Positions 7,919 through 15,589 of a stretch of 49,924 nt of DNA are shown piece by piece (within the stretch, counting starts at the first letter, position 1; the number at the start of each line of letters is the position of its first letter). The stretch spans positions 1-49,924 of the forward strand of contig CAKSJL010000004.1 of assembly GCA_934463345.1 (NCBI GenBank), given 5' to 3'. The position numbers and the translations under genes are program-made. Source of the DNA: an uncultured Oscillospiraceae bacterium. GTDB taxonomy: Bacteria > Bacillota > Clostridia > Oscillospirales > Ruminococcaceae. A model generated the notes under the pieces. The model had not been told where the DNA came from and did no database searches. It worked only from the letters and a program-made list of their open reading frames with translations.

Positions 7919-8866
7919 TTATTTCGCATAATCCTTAAAGCTGATATTCAGATCTACATTTCCCTTTATTCCCGACACAGCCCCCTCACTTGTATACTGC
8001 CACATTGCAAAATCGTAGTAGTATGTAGGTTCGCTGTTATATTCTGCAAGCCAGAAGTCATAATCCGTCAGACGTTCCAGGTCAAGCTTAAACATTGTCG
8101 TTTTCTTGTTCTGGTATATCATAGGAGTGTATCCGGCGTCCTTTATAGCTTCGCAGAATGCAACACAGCAGTCTGTAAGGGTATCGACCGGAACATCGTC
8201 TGTTCTGGCTGTATCGTCATAAATTATCTCCCAGTCATAGACAACTGGATAATTTACATCAAGACCCTTAAGGCTGTCGATTACCATCTGAGCCTCTTCA
8301 ATTGCCTCATCGACCGTTATTGCCTGGGAAAAGAAGTATACTCCGGCATCAAGTCCAGCATTTCTTGCACCTTCGATATTTTGCGCATAGTTTTCGTCAA
8401 GCTGTGCCTCACCTGTGCCATATCCCCTGAAGCCAAGCCTTATCATGGCAAAATCTATTCCGGAGCTTTTGACGGTTTCCCAGTCTATGTCATCCTGATG
8501 TACAGAAACGTCAACGCCGAGAAGAGAAGTTACCTCAGAATTTTCAACGTAGTATTTTCTGCCGTTGCGGCTTTTTATCAGATCCTTTTCCTTTGAAAAT
8601 GCCGGAACGTTTTCCAGAGCAGGAATCCAGATCTGTCCGAATGTGCTGTCCTCCATGATGACTTTTTTCCCGCTTAGCTTGTAATAATTGTCGCTGACCC
8701 TGCTTTTTACGGATTCAGCATCGATCTGGACATCCTGATTGTCAGCCTTTCCTATTGTTGCGGTTGTGTCAGGACCTTTTTTCCATATCAGAATAACTGC
8801 CGCTGAAAGAAGAAGTATAAGGAAAAACTCAATGATAATTATTATATTTTTAATGACAGATTTCAT
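7919..8866 (-). CDS. GH25 muramidase, membrane anchored
   Basis: 315 residues: an N-terminal membrane segment (about 7-27), a roughly 85-residue spacer, and a GH25 domain (about 115-312). Visible motifs are LLGVDVSVHQDDIDW, FAMIRLGFRGYG, AGVYFFSQA, NYPVVYDWE (catalytic acidic pair) and FAMWQYTSEG with a terminal VDLNISF. It should hydrolyse peptidoglycan at the cell surface. GGGAGG precedes the ATG. A possible promoter TTGTCT-17-TATGCT lies upstream on this strand (near 8930-8955), and a CCGGT/ACCGG hairpin sits in the leader. It is monocistronic and converges on the GH5 gene. Different in spacer and sequence from the GH25 at 2429-3178. Confidence 0.92.
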   Translation of the reverse strand: MKSVIKNIIIIIEFFLILLLSAAVILIWKKGPDTTATIGKADNQDVQIDAESVKSRVSDNYYKLSGKKVIMEDSTFGQIWIPALENVPAFSKEKDLIKSRNGRKYYVENSEVTSLLGVDVSVHQDDIDWETVKSSGIDFAMIRLGFRGYGTGEAQLDENYAQNIEGARNAGLDAGVYFFSQAITVDEAIEEAQMVIDSLKGLDVNYPVVYDWEIIYDDTARTDDVPVDTLTDCCVAFCEAIKDAGYTPMIYQNKKTTMFKLDLERLTDYDFWLAEYNSEPTYYYDFAMWQYTSEGAVSGIKGNVDLNISFKDYAK

Positions 8867-9066
8867 AAAACCTCCCGTTTTTATCCGGTCAGAAAACCGG
8901 TAAATTTGTCGTATACACTAATAATAGCATAGTGCGGAATAAAAGTAAAGACAATACCGAATAATTATTACAGCATGTCTTTAAGGATCTGAATCTGATG
9001 TATTGTAAAATACGTTAAATTTCCACCCTAATATTTGTACAAAATAATTAAAAATGCAAAAAAGGA

Positions 9067-9095
9067 TTGACGTTTTATAGGTGAAATGATATAAT
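9067..9095 (+). promoter_or_regulatory. Promoter of phosphoribosyltransferase-like gene
   Basis: TTGACG (9067-9072), 17-base spacer, TATAAT (9090-9095), 36 bases before the ATG. Confidence 0.75.
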
Positions 9096-9130
9096 GTAAT
9101 CAAAGAAAAAGCCGGAGGTAATATAATACT

Positions 9131-9772
9131 ATGGAAACAAGAATACACGAAATTACATCTTCATCAAATCGTAAAATCAAGATCGGAGTAATTCCCGGAC
9201 ATTTTGCAACAAACCATTCACATGTAAATTATTACGTGGATATGACAGGCGTTAAGACGCATCATAAGGCAGCAAAGGAAACTGCTGTTGAGCTTGCAAA
9301 GGAATATATGTCAAGCACTTCGATAGATACGATAATATGCCTTGAGGGTACTGAAATCATCGGTGCGTTCCTGGCAAGGGAGCTTTCAAAAGAGGGACAC
9401 ACTTCTATTAACAGCGGAAAGGATATATGTGTCATAACTCCTGAAACAAACGCAAACAACCAGCTTATTTTTCGTGACAACCTTCAGAAGGATATTTACG
9501 GAAAACAGATAATTCTGCTTATATCCTCTGCTTCAACCGGAAAGACAATAAACCGTTCAGTTGAATGCCTGCAGTATTATAACGGAAAGCTTGTCGGAAT
9601 TGCGTCAATATTCAGTGCAATAAAGGAATATCATGGAATTAAGATAAATTCTGTTTTCAATTCAGATGATATTCCGAATTATGAGTCTGTATCGTTTGAA
9701 AAATGCGATATGTGCAAATCGGGTCAGAAAATTGATGCGATTATTAACAGCTTCGGATATTCCAAAATCTAA
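9131..9772 (+). CDS. Type I phosphoribosyltransferase-like protein
   Basis: 213 residues. The segment QIILLISSASTGKTINRSV (about 134-152) has the position and form of the PRPP-binding loop of type I phosphoribosyltransferases, preceded by an alpha/beta region (IDTIICLEGTEIIGAFLA) as in orotate phosphoribosyltransferase relatives. The two acidic residues normal in the loop (DD/ED) are replaced by SS, so catalysis is uncertain. A CDMC motif occurs near the C-terminus and could bind a metal. The start has CCGGAGG upstream and a strong promoter. A terminator follows, so it is probably its own transcription unit. The substrate cannot be told from sequence. Confidence 0.65.
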   Translation: METRIHEITSSSNRKIKIGVIPGHFATNHSHVNYYVDMTGVKTHHKAAKETAVELAKEYMSSTSIDTIICLEGTEIIGAFLARELSKEGHTSINSGKDICVITPETNANNQLIFRDNLQKDIYGKQIILLISSASTGKTINRSVECLQYYNGKLVGIASIFSAIKEYHGIKINSVFNSDDIPNYESVSFEKCDMCKSGQKIDAIINSFGYSKI

Positions 9773-9786
9773 TTTTATAATTATGC

Positions 9787-9824
9787 TTTCCCGGCGCTTT
9801 GCGGACACTGCTTAACGCCGGGAA
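9787..9824 (+). terminator. Intrinsic terminator-like hairpin
   Basis: TTCCCGGCG / CGCCGGGAA with a 19-base loop, between the phosphoribosyltransferase-like gene and the DUF3783 gene. The T-run is poor, so termination may be partial. Confidence 0.5.
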
Positions 9825-9859
9825 AAGTCTGTCTGCACATGTTTTTAAGGAGATAACAA

Positions 9860-10258
9860 ATGAAGTCAAGAATAAATCCAAGGATTATAATAACGCCGAA
9901 GCTTGTCGGATACTGTCTTTCAGAAGAAAACAGAAAGGAGGTTTTAGAAATTGGTCAGAAGCTTAATACCGATGTTGCTTTTGTCGGGACTGAGACGGCA
10001 GGAGAAACGGTCGGGCATGTTGTCGGGATAAACGGAATGGAGCGTACAGGAAACAAGGTCGTACCGCCGGAGTGTGAAATTCTTATAATGTCTGGTCTTA
10101 AAAGCACAGTTATTGACAAGGTCCTTAAATTAATGAGAGAATCCGGAGTTGATATTCCGTTGAAATGCACTGTTACGCCAGTAAACCAGAACTGGGAAAT
10201 GTATCGTCTTGCAGAGGAACTTCAGAAAGAGCATGAAGCCATGAACGAAGGAAGATGA
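9860..10258 (+). CDS. DUF3783 family protein
   Basis: 132 residues, with ILIMSGLKSTVIDKVLKLMR and the C-terminal LKCTVTPVNQNWEMYRLAEE, which match the DUF3783 pattern (a Firmicutes family of unknown role). The first half (NTDVAFVGTETAGETVGHVVG) is alpha/beta-like. AAGGAG precedes the ATG. It follows a weak terminator, so it may be read through from the gene before. An inverted repeat (10302-10339) and the pckG promoter come next. Confidence 0.75.
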   Translation: MKSRINPRIIITPKLVGYCLSEENRKEVLEIGQKLNTDVAFVGTETAGETVGHVVGINGMERTGNKVVPPECEILIMSGLKSTVIDKVLKLMRESGVDIPLKCTVTPVNQNWEMYRLAEELQKEHEAMNEGR

Positions 10259-10301
10259 GAACGAATTATTGTATATTCCATCTGTGAAAAACAGTTGTCC
10301 T

Positions 10302-10339
10302 TTGTGAAAAAACAATGAAAGTTGTTATTATTTTCACAA
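10302..10339. repeat. Inverted repeat upstream of the pckG promoter
   Basis: TTGTGAAAA (10302-10310) and its reverse complement TTTTCACAA (10331-10339), with inner ACAA/TTGT pairing. It lies 17 bases before the -35 box of pckG and has no T-run, so an operator is as likely as a terminator. A partial direct copy of the left arm (CTGTGAAAAAC) begins near 10282. Confidence 0.5.
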
Positions 10340-10355
10340 TTCCGGCTAAATTCTA

Positions 10356-10384
10356 TTGACATCAATCTGAAAAAAGATTATAAT
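10356..10384 (+). promoter_or_regulatory. Promoter of pckG
   Basis: TTGACA (10356-10361), 17-base spacer, TATAAT (10379-10384): consensus. The transcript would have a leader of about 105 nt containing an imperfect hairpin (GTGC ... GCAC, about 10435-10470). Confidence 0.85.
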
Positions 10385-10496
10385 AGAAAAATGAAAGGGA
10401 TTTTGTAGCGCCCGCCGCTGTAAAATCTGAAAATGTGCGTCAAAACCTGTTTTTATACGGTCTGAGGCACTAAAAACATCAAGGAGGATAAAAACT

Positions 10497-12317
10497 ATGT
10501 CACTGACAAAGAACCCCAACGTTTTAAAATGGGTTGAAGAAATGACAGCCCTTACACAGCCTGACAAGGTTGTATGGATTGACGGAAGCAAGGAGCAGAT
10601 CGACGCTCTTAAAAAGGAAGCTATCGCAACAGGCGAAATGATCGAGCTTAATAAGGAAAAGCTTCCGGGCTGTCTTTATCACAGAACTCTTCCAAATGAC
10701 GTAGCAAGAGTTGAGGACAGAACATTTATCTGCAGCAAGAGAAAAGAAGACGCAGGTCCGACAAACAACTGGTGTGACCCTGTTGAAATGTATGCAAAGC
10801 TCAGACCGATGTATGACGGTGTTATGAAGGGCAGAACAATGTATGTTATCCCTTACTCAATGGGTCCTATTGGTTCACCTCTTGCAAAGGTAGGCGTTGA
10901 GGTTACAGATTCTATCTATGTTGTTCTCAACATGAATATCATGACAAGAATGGGCAAGCAGGCTTTTGACAACCTCGGCGATACATCTGATGACTTCGTA
11001 AGAGGACTTCACTCAAAGGCTGATGTTGATCCTGAAAAGAGATATATCGTTCACTTCCCAGAAGATAACACAATTTGGTCAATCAATTCTGCTTACGGCG
11101 GAAACGTTCTTCTTGGCAAGAAGTGCTTCGCACTCAGAATCGCTTCATTCCAGGGCAAGAATGAAGGTTGGATGGCTGAACACATGCTTATCCTCGGCGT
11201 TAAGAAGCCTGACGGAGAAGTTAAGTATATCACAGCAGCTTTCCCTTCAGCATGCGGCAAGACAAACCTTGCTATGCTTATTCCACCGGAAGGCTATAAG
11301 AAGGACGGCTATGAAGTATTCACAGTCGGCGATGACATTGCATGGATGAAGCAGGGCGAGGACGGCAGACTTTATGCTATCAACCCTGAAAACGGTTTCT
11401 TCGGCGTTGCTCCTGGTACAAACGACAAGTCAAACCACAATGCGCTTGCTTCAACAATGAAGGACACAATCTTCACAAACGTTGCTATTAATAATGATGA
11501 CATGACAGTATGGTGGGAAGGTCTTGATAAGAATCCTCCTGTAAATGCTACTGAATGGAAGGGCGAAAAGGTTAACGGCAAGGAATACACAGCTGTTATC
11601 GGTCCTGATGGCAAGCCACAGAAGCTCGCTCATCCAAACTCAAGATTTACAGCACCTGCTAAGAACTGCCCATGCATCTCACCAGAATTTGATAATCCGG
11701 CAGGCGTACCGATCTCCGCTATCATTTTCGGCGGCAGACGTGCTTCAACAACTCCGTTGGTATATCAGTCATTTGACTGGACACACGGCACATACGTTGG
11801 TTCAGCTGTTTCTTCAGAAACAACAGCTGCTGCAACTGGCGCTGTAGGCGTATTAAGACATGACCCTATGGCTATGAAGCCATTTATCGGCTACAATGTA
11901 GGCGACTATTGGGCACACTGGCTTGAGATGGGCGAAAAGCTCGGTGACAAGGCTCCTAAGATCTTCAACGTTAACTGGTTCAAGCAGGACGAAAACGGAA
12001 ACTTTATCTGGCCTGGATTCGGCGACAACATGAGAGTTCTCGACTGGATCATCAAGAGATGTGAAGGTACAATTGACGCTGATGAAACAGCAATCGGTTA
12101 TGTTCCTAAGAAGGGCGATATCAATGTAAAGGGCATCGAAGACGAGGTTACACCTGAGATCATGGATAAGCTCCTTGCAGTTGATAAGGATCTGTGGACA
12201 GCTGAAATTGCTGAAATGAGAAGATATTATAAGGAAGATATTTCTGATAAGGGCGGTAAAGTACCTGCAGCTCTCGAAGCTCAGCTTGACGCACTTGAAA
12301 AGAGACTTAATAAGTAA
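10497..12317 (+). CDS. pckG: Phosphoenolpyruvate carboxykinase (GTP)
   Basis: 606 residues, the normal length for the GTP-dependent class. It has FPSACGKTNLAM (P-loop with the reactive Cys253 and Lys255), FTVGDDIAWM (metal-binding Asp pair), NPENGFFGVAPGT and FGGRRASTTPLV. The enzyme interconverts oxaloacetate + GTP with PEP + CO2 + GDP. In rumen fibre degraders it commonly runs toward oxaloacetate during succinate formation. Codon use is strongly biased (AAG, GGC, ACA, CTT), unlike the neighbouring genes, which suggests high expression; this fits its consensus promoter and AAGGAGG site. A strong terminator follows, so it is monocistronic. Confidence 0.97.
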   Translation: MSLTKNPNVLKWVEEMTALTQPDKVVWIDGSKEQIDALKKEAIATGEMIELNKEKLPGCLYHRTLPNDVARVEDRTFICSKRKEDAGPTNNWCDPVEMYAKLRPMYDGVMKGRTMYVIPYSMGPIGSPLAKVGVEVTDSIYVVLNMNIMTRMGKQAFDNLGDTSDDFVRGLHSKADVDPEKRYIVHFPEDNTIWSINSAYGGNVLLGKKCFALRIASFQGKNEGWMAEHMLILGVKKPDGEVKYITAAFPSACGKTNLAMLIPPEGYKKDGYEVFTVGDDIAWMKQGEDGRLYAINPENGFFGVAPGTNDKSNHNALASTMKDTIFTNVAINNDDMTVWWEGLDKNPPVNATEWKGEKVNGKEYTAVIGPDGKPQKLAHPNSRFTAPAKNCPCISPEFDNPAGVPISAIIFGGRRASTTPLVYQSFDWTHGTYVGSAVSSETTAAATGAVGVLRHDPMAMKPFIGYNVGDYWAHWLEMGEKLGDKAPKIFNVNWFKQDENGNFIWPGFGDNMRVLDWIIKRCEGTIDADETAIGYVPKKGDINVKGIEDEVTPEIMDKLLAVDKDLWTAEIAEMRRYYKEDISDKGGKVPAALEAQLDALEKRLNK

Positions 12318-12330
12318 TTCTTTCTATAAA

Positions 12331-12359
12331 AACTCTCCGAAGTAATTCGGGGAGTTTTT
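12331..12359 (+). terminator. Intrinsic terminator of pckG
   Basis: AACTCTCCGAA / TTCGGGGAGTT with a GTAA loop and a TTTTT tail. Confidence 0.9.
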
Positions 12360-12407
12360 CCTTTTTGAAAGGATGGTATTCAAGTTATTATTTCTGTGAT
12401 GGTAAGC

Positions 12408-12446
12408 AATAAAGGGACGACTTATATAGAAGTACGTCCCTTTATT
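12408..12446 (-). terminator. Terminator of the minus-strand GH9 gene
   Basis: Perfect 12-bp repeat AATAAAGGGACG / CGTCCCTTTATT. Read on the minus strand it is followed by a short T-rich stretch after the GH9 stop codon; it may also act as a backup for pckG. Confidence 0.65.
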
Positions 12447-12486
12447 TATTAATATTTGTTTATAGATTCGTCAGTTCTTAGATTAT

Positions 12487-14925
12487 CTAAAGCTTTGCAA
12501 TTATTCTTTTCAGTAAAACTGCATCGAATGAATTTATCTTGTTGTCCTCACAGACATCTGCTGCGTAATTCTGCTTGTCGTTCAGCTGATACTTCTTTAC
12601 AAGCGCAGACGAGAGCATTACAGCATCTGCAACTGTCACACTTCCGTCAAGATTTACATCACCCTTCAGTACTTCGCCTTCAAAGCTTTTAAGAGGTTCA
12701 GTTCCCCATACAAGAACGCCGTTTTCGTATGCCGGGATTCTTTCTGTAAGAGTATAAACCTCCTCGATAAGACTGTAACGGCTGTAATCATCTGTCGGGT
12801 CCCAGTGGGTTTTATAGTCGGAATCCATGTCTGCAATAAGTCCGAAATGGAATTTCCTTGTGCCGTAAAATGCACATCCGTTCCAGTTTATATCCACATA
12901 ATAATTTCCCTTGTCATCCCATTTAACCGGCTTTGATATACTTGCGGCAAGCTCGTCGTTTGAATCAGCAGCAACCTGATCATAGTAGGTTTCTACAATG
13001 ACATCATCGGCAGTCTGACCTGCTGCAAAAAGCTCGTTTACATTAAAAAAGTAACGTGCGCTTAGTGTATCAATATATCTTGGCGGCAAGGAACTGTCAT
13101 TGCATATTGAAATTTCAATCTGTGAACGGGCGTCAGTTTCCTGCATAACTCTGGCTTCTACATATATCTGATCAATTTTCCCTTTCATGGACGCTTCTGA
13201 CGGCGGAAAGTTTTCTACAGGCTCATTCCCCATTTTTCGCCCGTAATACTCATAAAGTCCGGCACTTGCACCAACAAATGCTGCATTGTAGTCAACAGCA
13301 ACTTCATTGTATATATAATCCTTTGTTTCATCTCTGTGGAAATCGTCTTCATCAGGGCCGCCAACAAGTGCACCCCACAAAACGTGAGTCTGGTCAACAG
13401 GATCATCCATATTGAGCGTCTTTGAGCCATGCGCCGCACGATGGTGAGGGTGTGAAGCGGCATTTTCGGAATATCCGACAATATATGCTCTGTTCATAGG
13501 ATTCTTTCCCATTATGTATTCCATCTGACCCTCTGCCCAGTCGGCAAATTTGAAATCGTTTGTTTCCTTTGCGTAAACAAGTGCACAAAGCTGTGCGGCT
13601 GTGTCGTAGCGGCATGAGCCGTAATTGTTGAGCATGGAAAATCCGGCAGGCGTTTTAGCAAGAAATGCACCGTCTGTTTTATCAGCTGTAAGTGCAGACT
13701 GTGGATCATACTCCATATTCCACAGAGTATCGTCAGGCCCGCCCGGATAAGCATGTTCTATACCTGACCAGTATTCAAGGTTCCATCGGAAAATATACCA
13801 GTCACGAGCAGTGTTGGTAATAGGCGCAAGCTTTGCAAATACTCCGCCCCAGACAGTATCCCAGCAATGTACCCATATATTCTGCCAGCAGTTTCCGGTA
13901 TCTGAAATTATACGTTTAAGATAGCCTGTATACGGATGTGCACCCATATCATTTGATGTCGTTTCATCAACGGAAATGATATCATTTATATAGTCGTATT
14001 TTCCTGTGCATTCATACAGCCATACGGCAGCCCACGCAAGCTCATCATAATCATAGCTTGATGTGTAAAATCCTCCGTCATAGCCAAGACTTGTGACCTT
14101 GAGCCCTTCTGTTTCAGAGTGAGTTTTAACAGCAAATTCATAAAGCTTTATTGCCGCATTAAGGCTTTTCTCAGCATATTCGGGCTCGGTATCTTTGAAA
14201 TTCAGGTAATTTACAGCAAGCGAAGCTGCAACGCCGGCACACATATCCGAAGCCGGAGTTTCTTCAGTTGCAAAATATGCCGGACGTGCAAAATCCAAAA
14301 GACTTTCATTCTGTAGCTCCGGAGCATTCCAGTAGTTGTGGTCAATATTGCCCTCGCCGACCTGATAGCAAAAAGCGAGAATGTCTCCGTTTTCGTCAAA
14401 ATAGGTACATTTTAAATAGTAGTCATTGAACCAGTGGAGGATATCCTCAACATGCTTCTGCTGTCCGGAATCGGCATACGCACTGCGGAATTCATAGTAT
14501 CCCCAGCCGAGAGTTGAGGCGGCATAGCTTCCCGGCAGACAGAACTTGACGTGGTCTCCGGCGTCGTGCATACCGCCTTCTACGTCGATTGTGCCGTCAC
14601 CGTCCGGATCAAGAATGTCCTTGTATTTGTCGATAAATTCCTGTGAAAGGTTTGTTCCCTTAAAGTCCTCTCCCATTGGTTTCAGCGGAACTGCTGCATC
14701 CTCAGTATGGCAGTCTCCCCTCCATTCAAGATTCCCTCCGGTTATTCCTGAGCCGCATTTGTTTGCGTCATAAAAGTAAAGCGAAAGCTGAAGGGCTTTT
14801 GCAAAATTGACTTCTACGTCAGAATAGTCTGTTTCATCAGCAGCGGAAACGCAGAGCGAACCGGCAGTAATTGCTGTACAGATAACGGCAGAAATGATTC
14901 GTTTTAAAAATCGTCTGTGCTTCAT
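12487..14925 (-). CDS. Cellulosomal GH9 endoglucanase with CBM3c-like module and dockerin
   Basis: 812 residues: signal peptide (1-29, cleaved near VSA-AD), GH9 catalytic domain (about 38-570), CBM3c-like module (about 600-745) and C-terminal type I dockerin (about 755-812). Catalytic features are HDAGDHVKF (Asp121 and Asp124), HPHHRAAHGS and YNEVAVDYNAAFVGA with the catalytic Glu. The dockerin loops are VNLDGSVTVADA and a degenerate second, CEDNKINSFDA. The enzyme should hydrolyse cellulose (GH9-CBM3c enzymes are often processive) within a cellulosome. A Ca-loop-like insertion DPDGDGTIDV precedes the catalytic DAGD. AAAGGATG precedes the ATG. The gene has its own promoter, with two palindromes near it suggesting LacI-type regulation. 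Confidence 0.95.
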   Translation of the reverse strand: MKHRRFLKRIISAVICTAITAGSLCVSAADETDYSDVEVNFAKALQLSLYFYDANKCGSGITGGNLEWRGDCHTEDAAVPLKPMGEDFKGTNLSQEFIDKYKDILDPDGDGTIDVEGGMHDAGDHVKFCLPGSYAASTLGWGYYEFRSAYADSGQQKHVEDILHWFNDYYLKCTYFDENGDILAFCYQVGEGNIDHNYWNAPELQNESLLDFARPAYFATEETPASDMCAGVAASLAVNYLNFKDTEPEYAEKSLNAAIKLYEFAVKTHSETEGLKVTSLGYDGGFYTSSYDYDELAWAAVWLYECTGKYDYINDIISVDETTSNDMGAHPYTGYLKRIISDTGNCWQNIWVHCWDTVWGGVFAKLAPITNTARDWYIFRWNLEYWSGIEHAYPGGPDDTLWNMEYDPQSALTADKTDGAFLAKTPAGFSMLNNYGSCRYDTAAQLCALVYAKETNDFKFADWAEGQMEYIMGKNPMNRAYIVGYSENAASHPHHRAAHGSKTLNMDDPVDQTHVLWGALVGGPDEDDFHRDETKDYIYNEVAVDYNAAFVGASAGLYEYYGRKMGNEPVENFPPSEASMKGKIDQIYVEARVMQETDARSQIEISICNDSSLPPRYIDTLSARYFFNVNELFAAGQTADDVIVETYYDQVAADSNDELAASISKPVKWDDKGNYYVDINWNGCAFYGTRKFHFGLIADMDSDYKTHWDPTDDYSRYSLIEEVYTLTERIPAYENGVLVWGTEPLKSFEGEVLKGDVNLDGSVTVADAVMLSSALVKKYQLNDKQNYAADVCEDNKINSFDAVLLKRIIAKL

Positions 14926-14977
14926 AAGATCATCCTTTCTTCTGCGGCGATAATGTATTCAAGAACAAAATCGCCTT

Positions 14978-14985
14978 AAACGTTT
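14978..14985. promoter_or_regulatory. Palindrome AAACGTTT at the GH9 transcription start
   Basis: A palindrome with central CG, as in LacI-family operators, lying just downstream of the predicted start point (about 14990 on the minus strand), where a repressor would block transcription. A longer version, AAAAACGTTTTT, is at 15105-15116. Confidence 0.4.
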
Positions 14986-14996
14986 TTATTATTTAT

Positions 14997-15025
14997 ATAT
15001 TACACAAATTTGCGTCATTTGTAAA
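14997..15025 (-). promoter_or_regulatory. Promoter of GH9 cellulase gene
   Basis: On the minus strand: TTTACA (15025-15020), 17-base spacer, TAATAT (15002-14997). The start point would fall about 65 bases before the ATG. Confidence 0.6.
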
Positions 15026-15104
15026 GAACTTTAGAAAAAGTGACTGTAAAATTGTTAAAACTGCACTAATGAATACTCTGACAATTTGTACATTTAACAG
15101 TGTT

Positions 15105-15116
15105 AAAAACGTTTTT
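15105..15116. promoter_or_regulatory. Palindrome AAAAACGTTTTT, possible upstream operator
   Basis: A perfect 12-base palindrome containing the same AAACGTTT core as at 14978-14985, about 125 bases away. Two such sites around a promoter would allow repressor looping. This is inferred from symmetry alone. Confidence 0.35.
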
Positions 15117-15473
15117 GAAAATCAAATTAACACTTAAGAAAAATTATACATAAAATGTTTTTAGGCTTTTTGGCTTTGTAAGGCAAAAAGTACGGCTAAG
15201 AACGCCTTTTTTGCCTTTAAAATCAATAAATAAAAACAACGAATTAATATGTTGTGAAAATTACACAAAGGGTGTTCAAATACTGAAAATTCAAAGAAAA
15301 AAACATAAAAAACGCATGGTTTTGCACTATTATTCACAAATTGCACCCTGAATCATCACTAATTTTATGGAAAAACTTTTCTGCATATTATGCAAAAATA
15401 ACAATAAATAAATTTGCTTTTAGGGTTCATGCCCTTATTTTATGTGGAAGTGTAACAAAATTTAAAAAAGTCA

Positions 15474-15501
15474 TTGACATTTAGGAAAAAAATGATATAA
15501 T
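15474..15501 (+). promoter_or_regulatory. Promoter of the giant Cys-rich protein / small peptide operon
   Basis: TTGACA (15474-15479), 16-base spacer, TATAAT (15496-15501), 88 bases before the ATG. Confidence 0.8.
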
Positions 15502-15589
15502 TAAATTGTAATTTATAGATTGGAAACTATAAATTGTGGATTCACAGAAATGTGAAAAAATTTATATTATTAAGAAAGGGGTTTTTTCA

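Larger units (their letters stand above)
14926..15589. other. Long AT-rich divergent regulatory region, no gene
   Basis: 664 bases separate the divergent GH9 gene and the giant secreted protein gene. It contains a promoter for each, two AAACGTTT palindromes (14978-14985 and 15105-15116) and a hairpin GGCAAAAAG / CCTTTTTTGCC near 15182-15216. It is otherwise very AT-rich. No open frame here has a convincing ribosome binding site. Confidence 0.6.

Noticed and set aside
15161..15346. Short minus-strand frame in the AT-rich divergent region
   Set aside because: Low-complexity Phe/Lys composition, no convincing start site, and overlap with a hairpin; read as non-coding.
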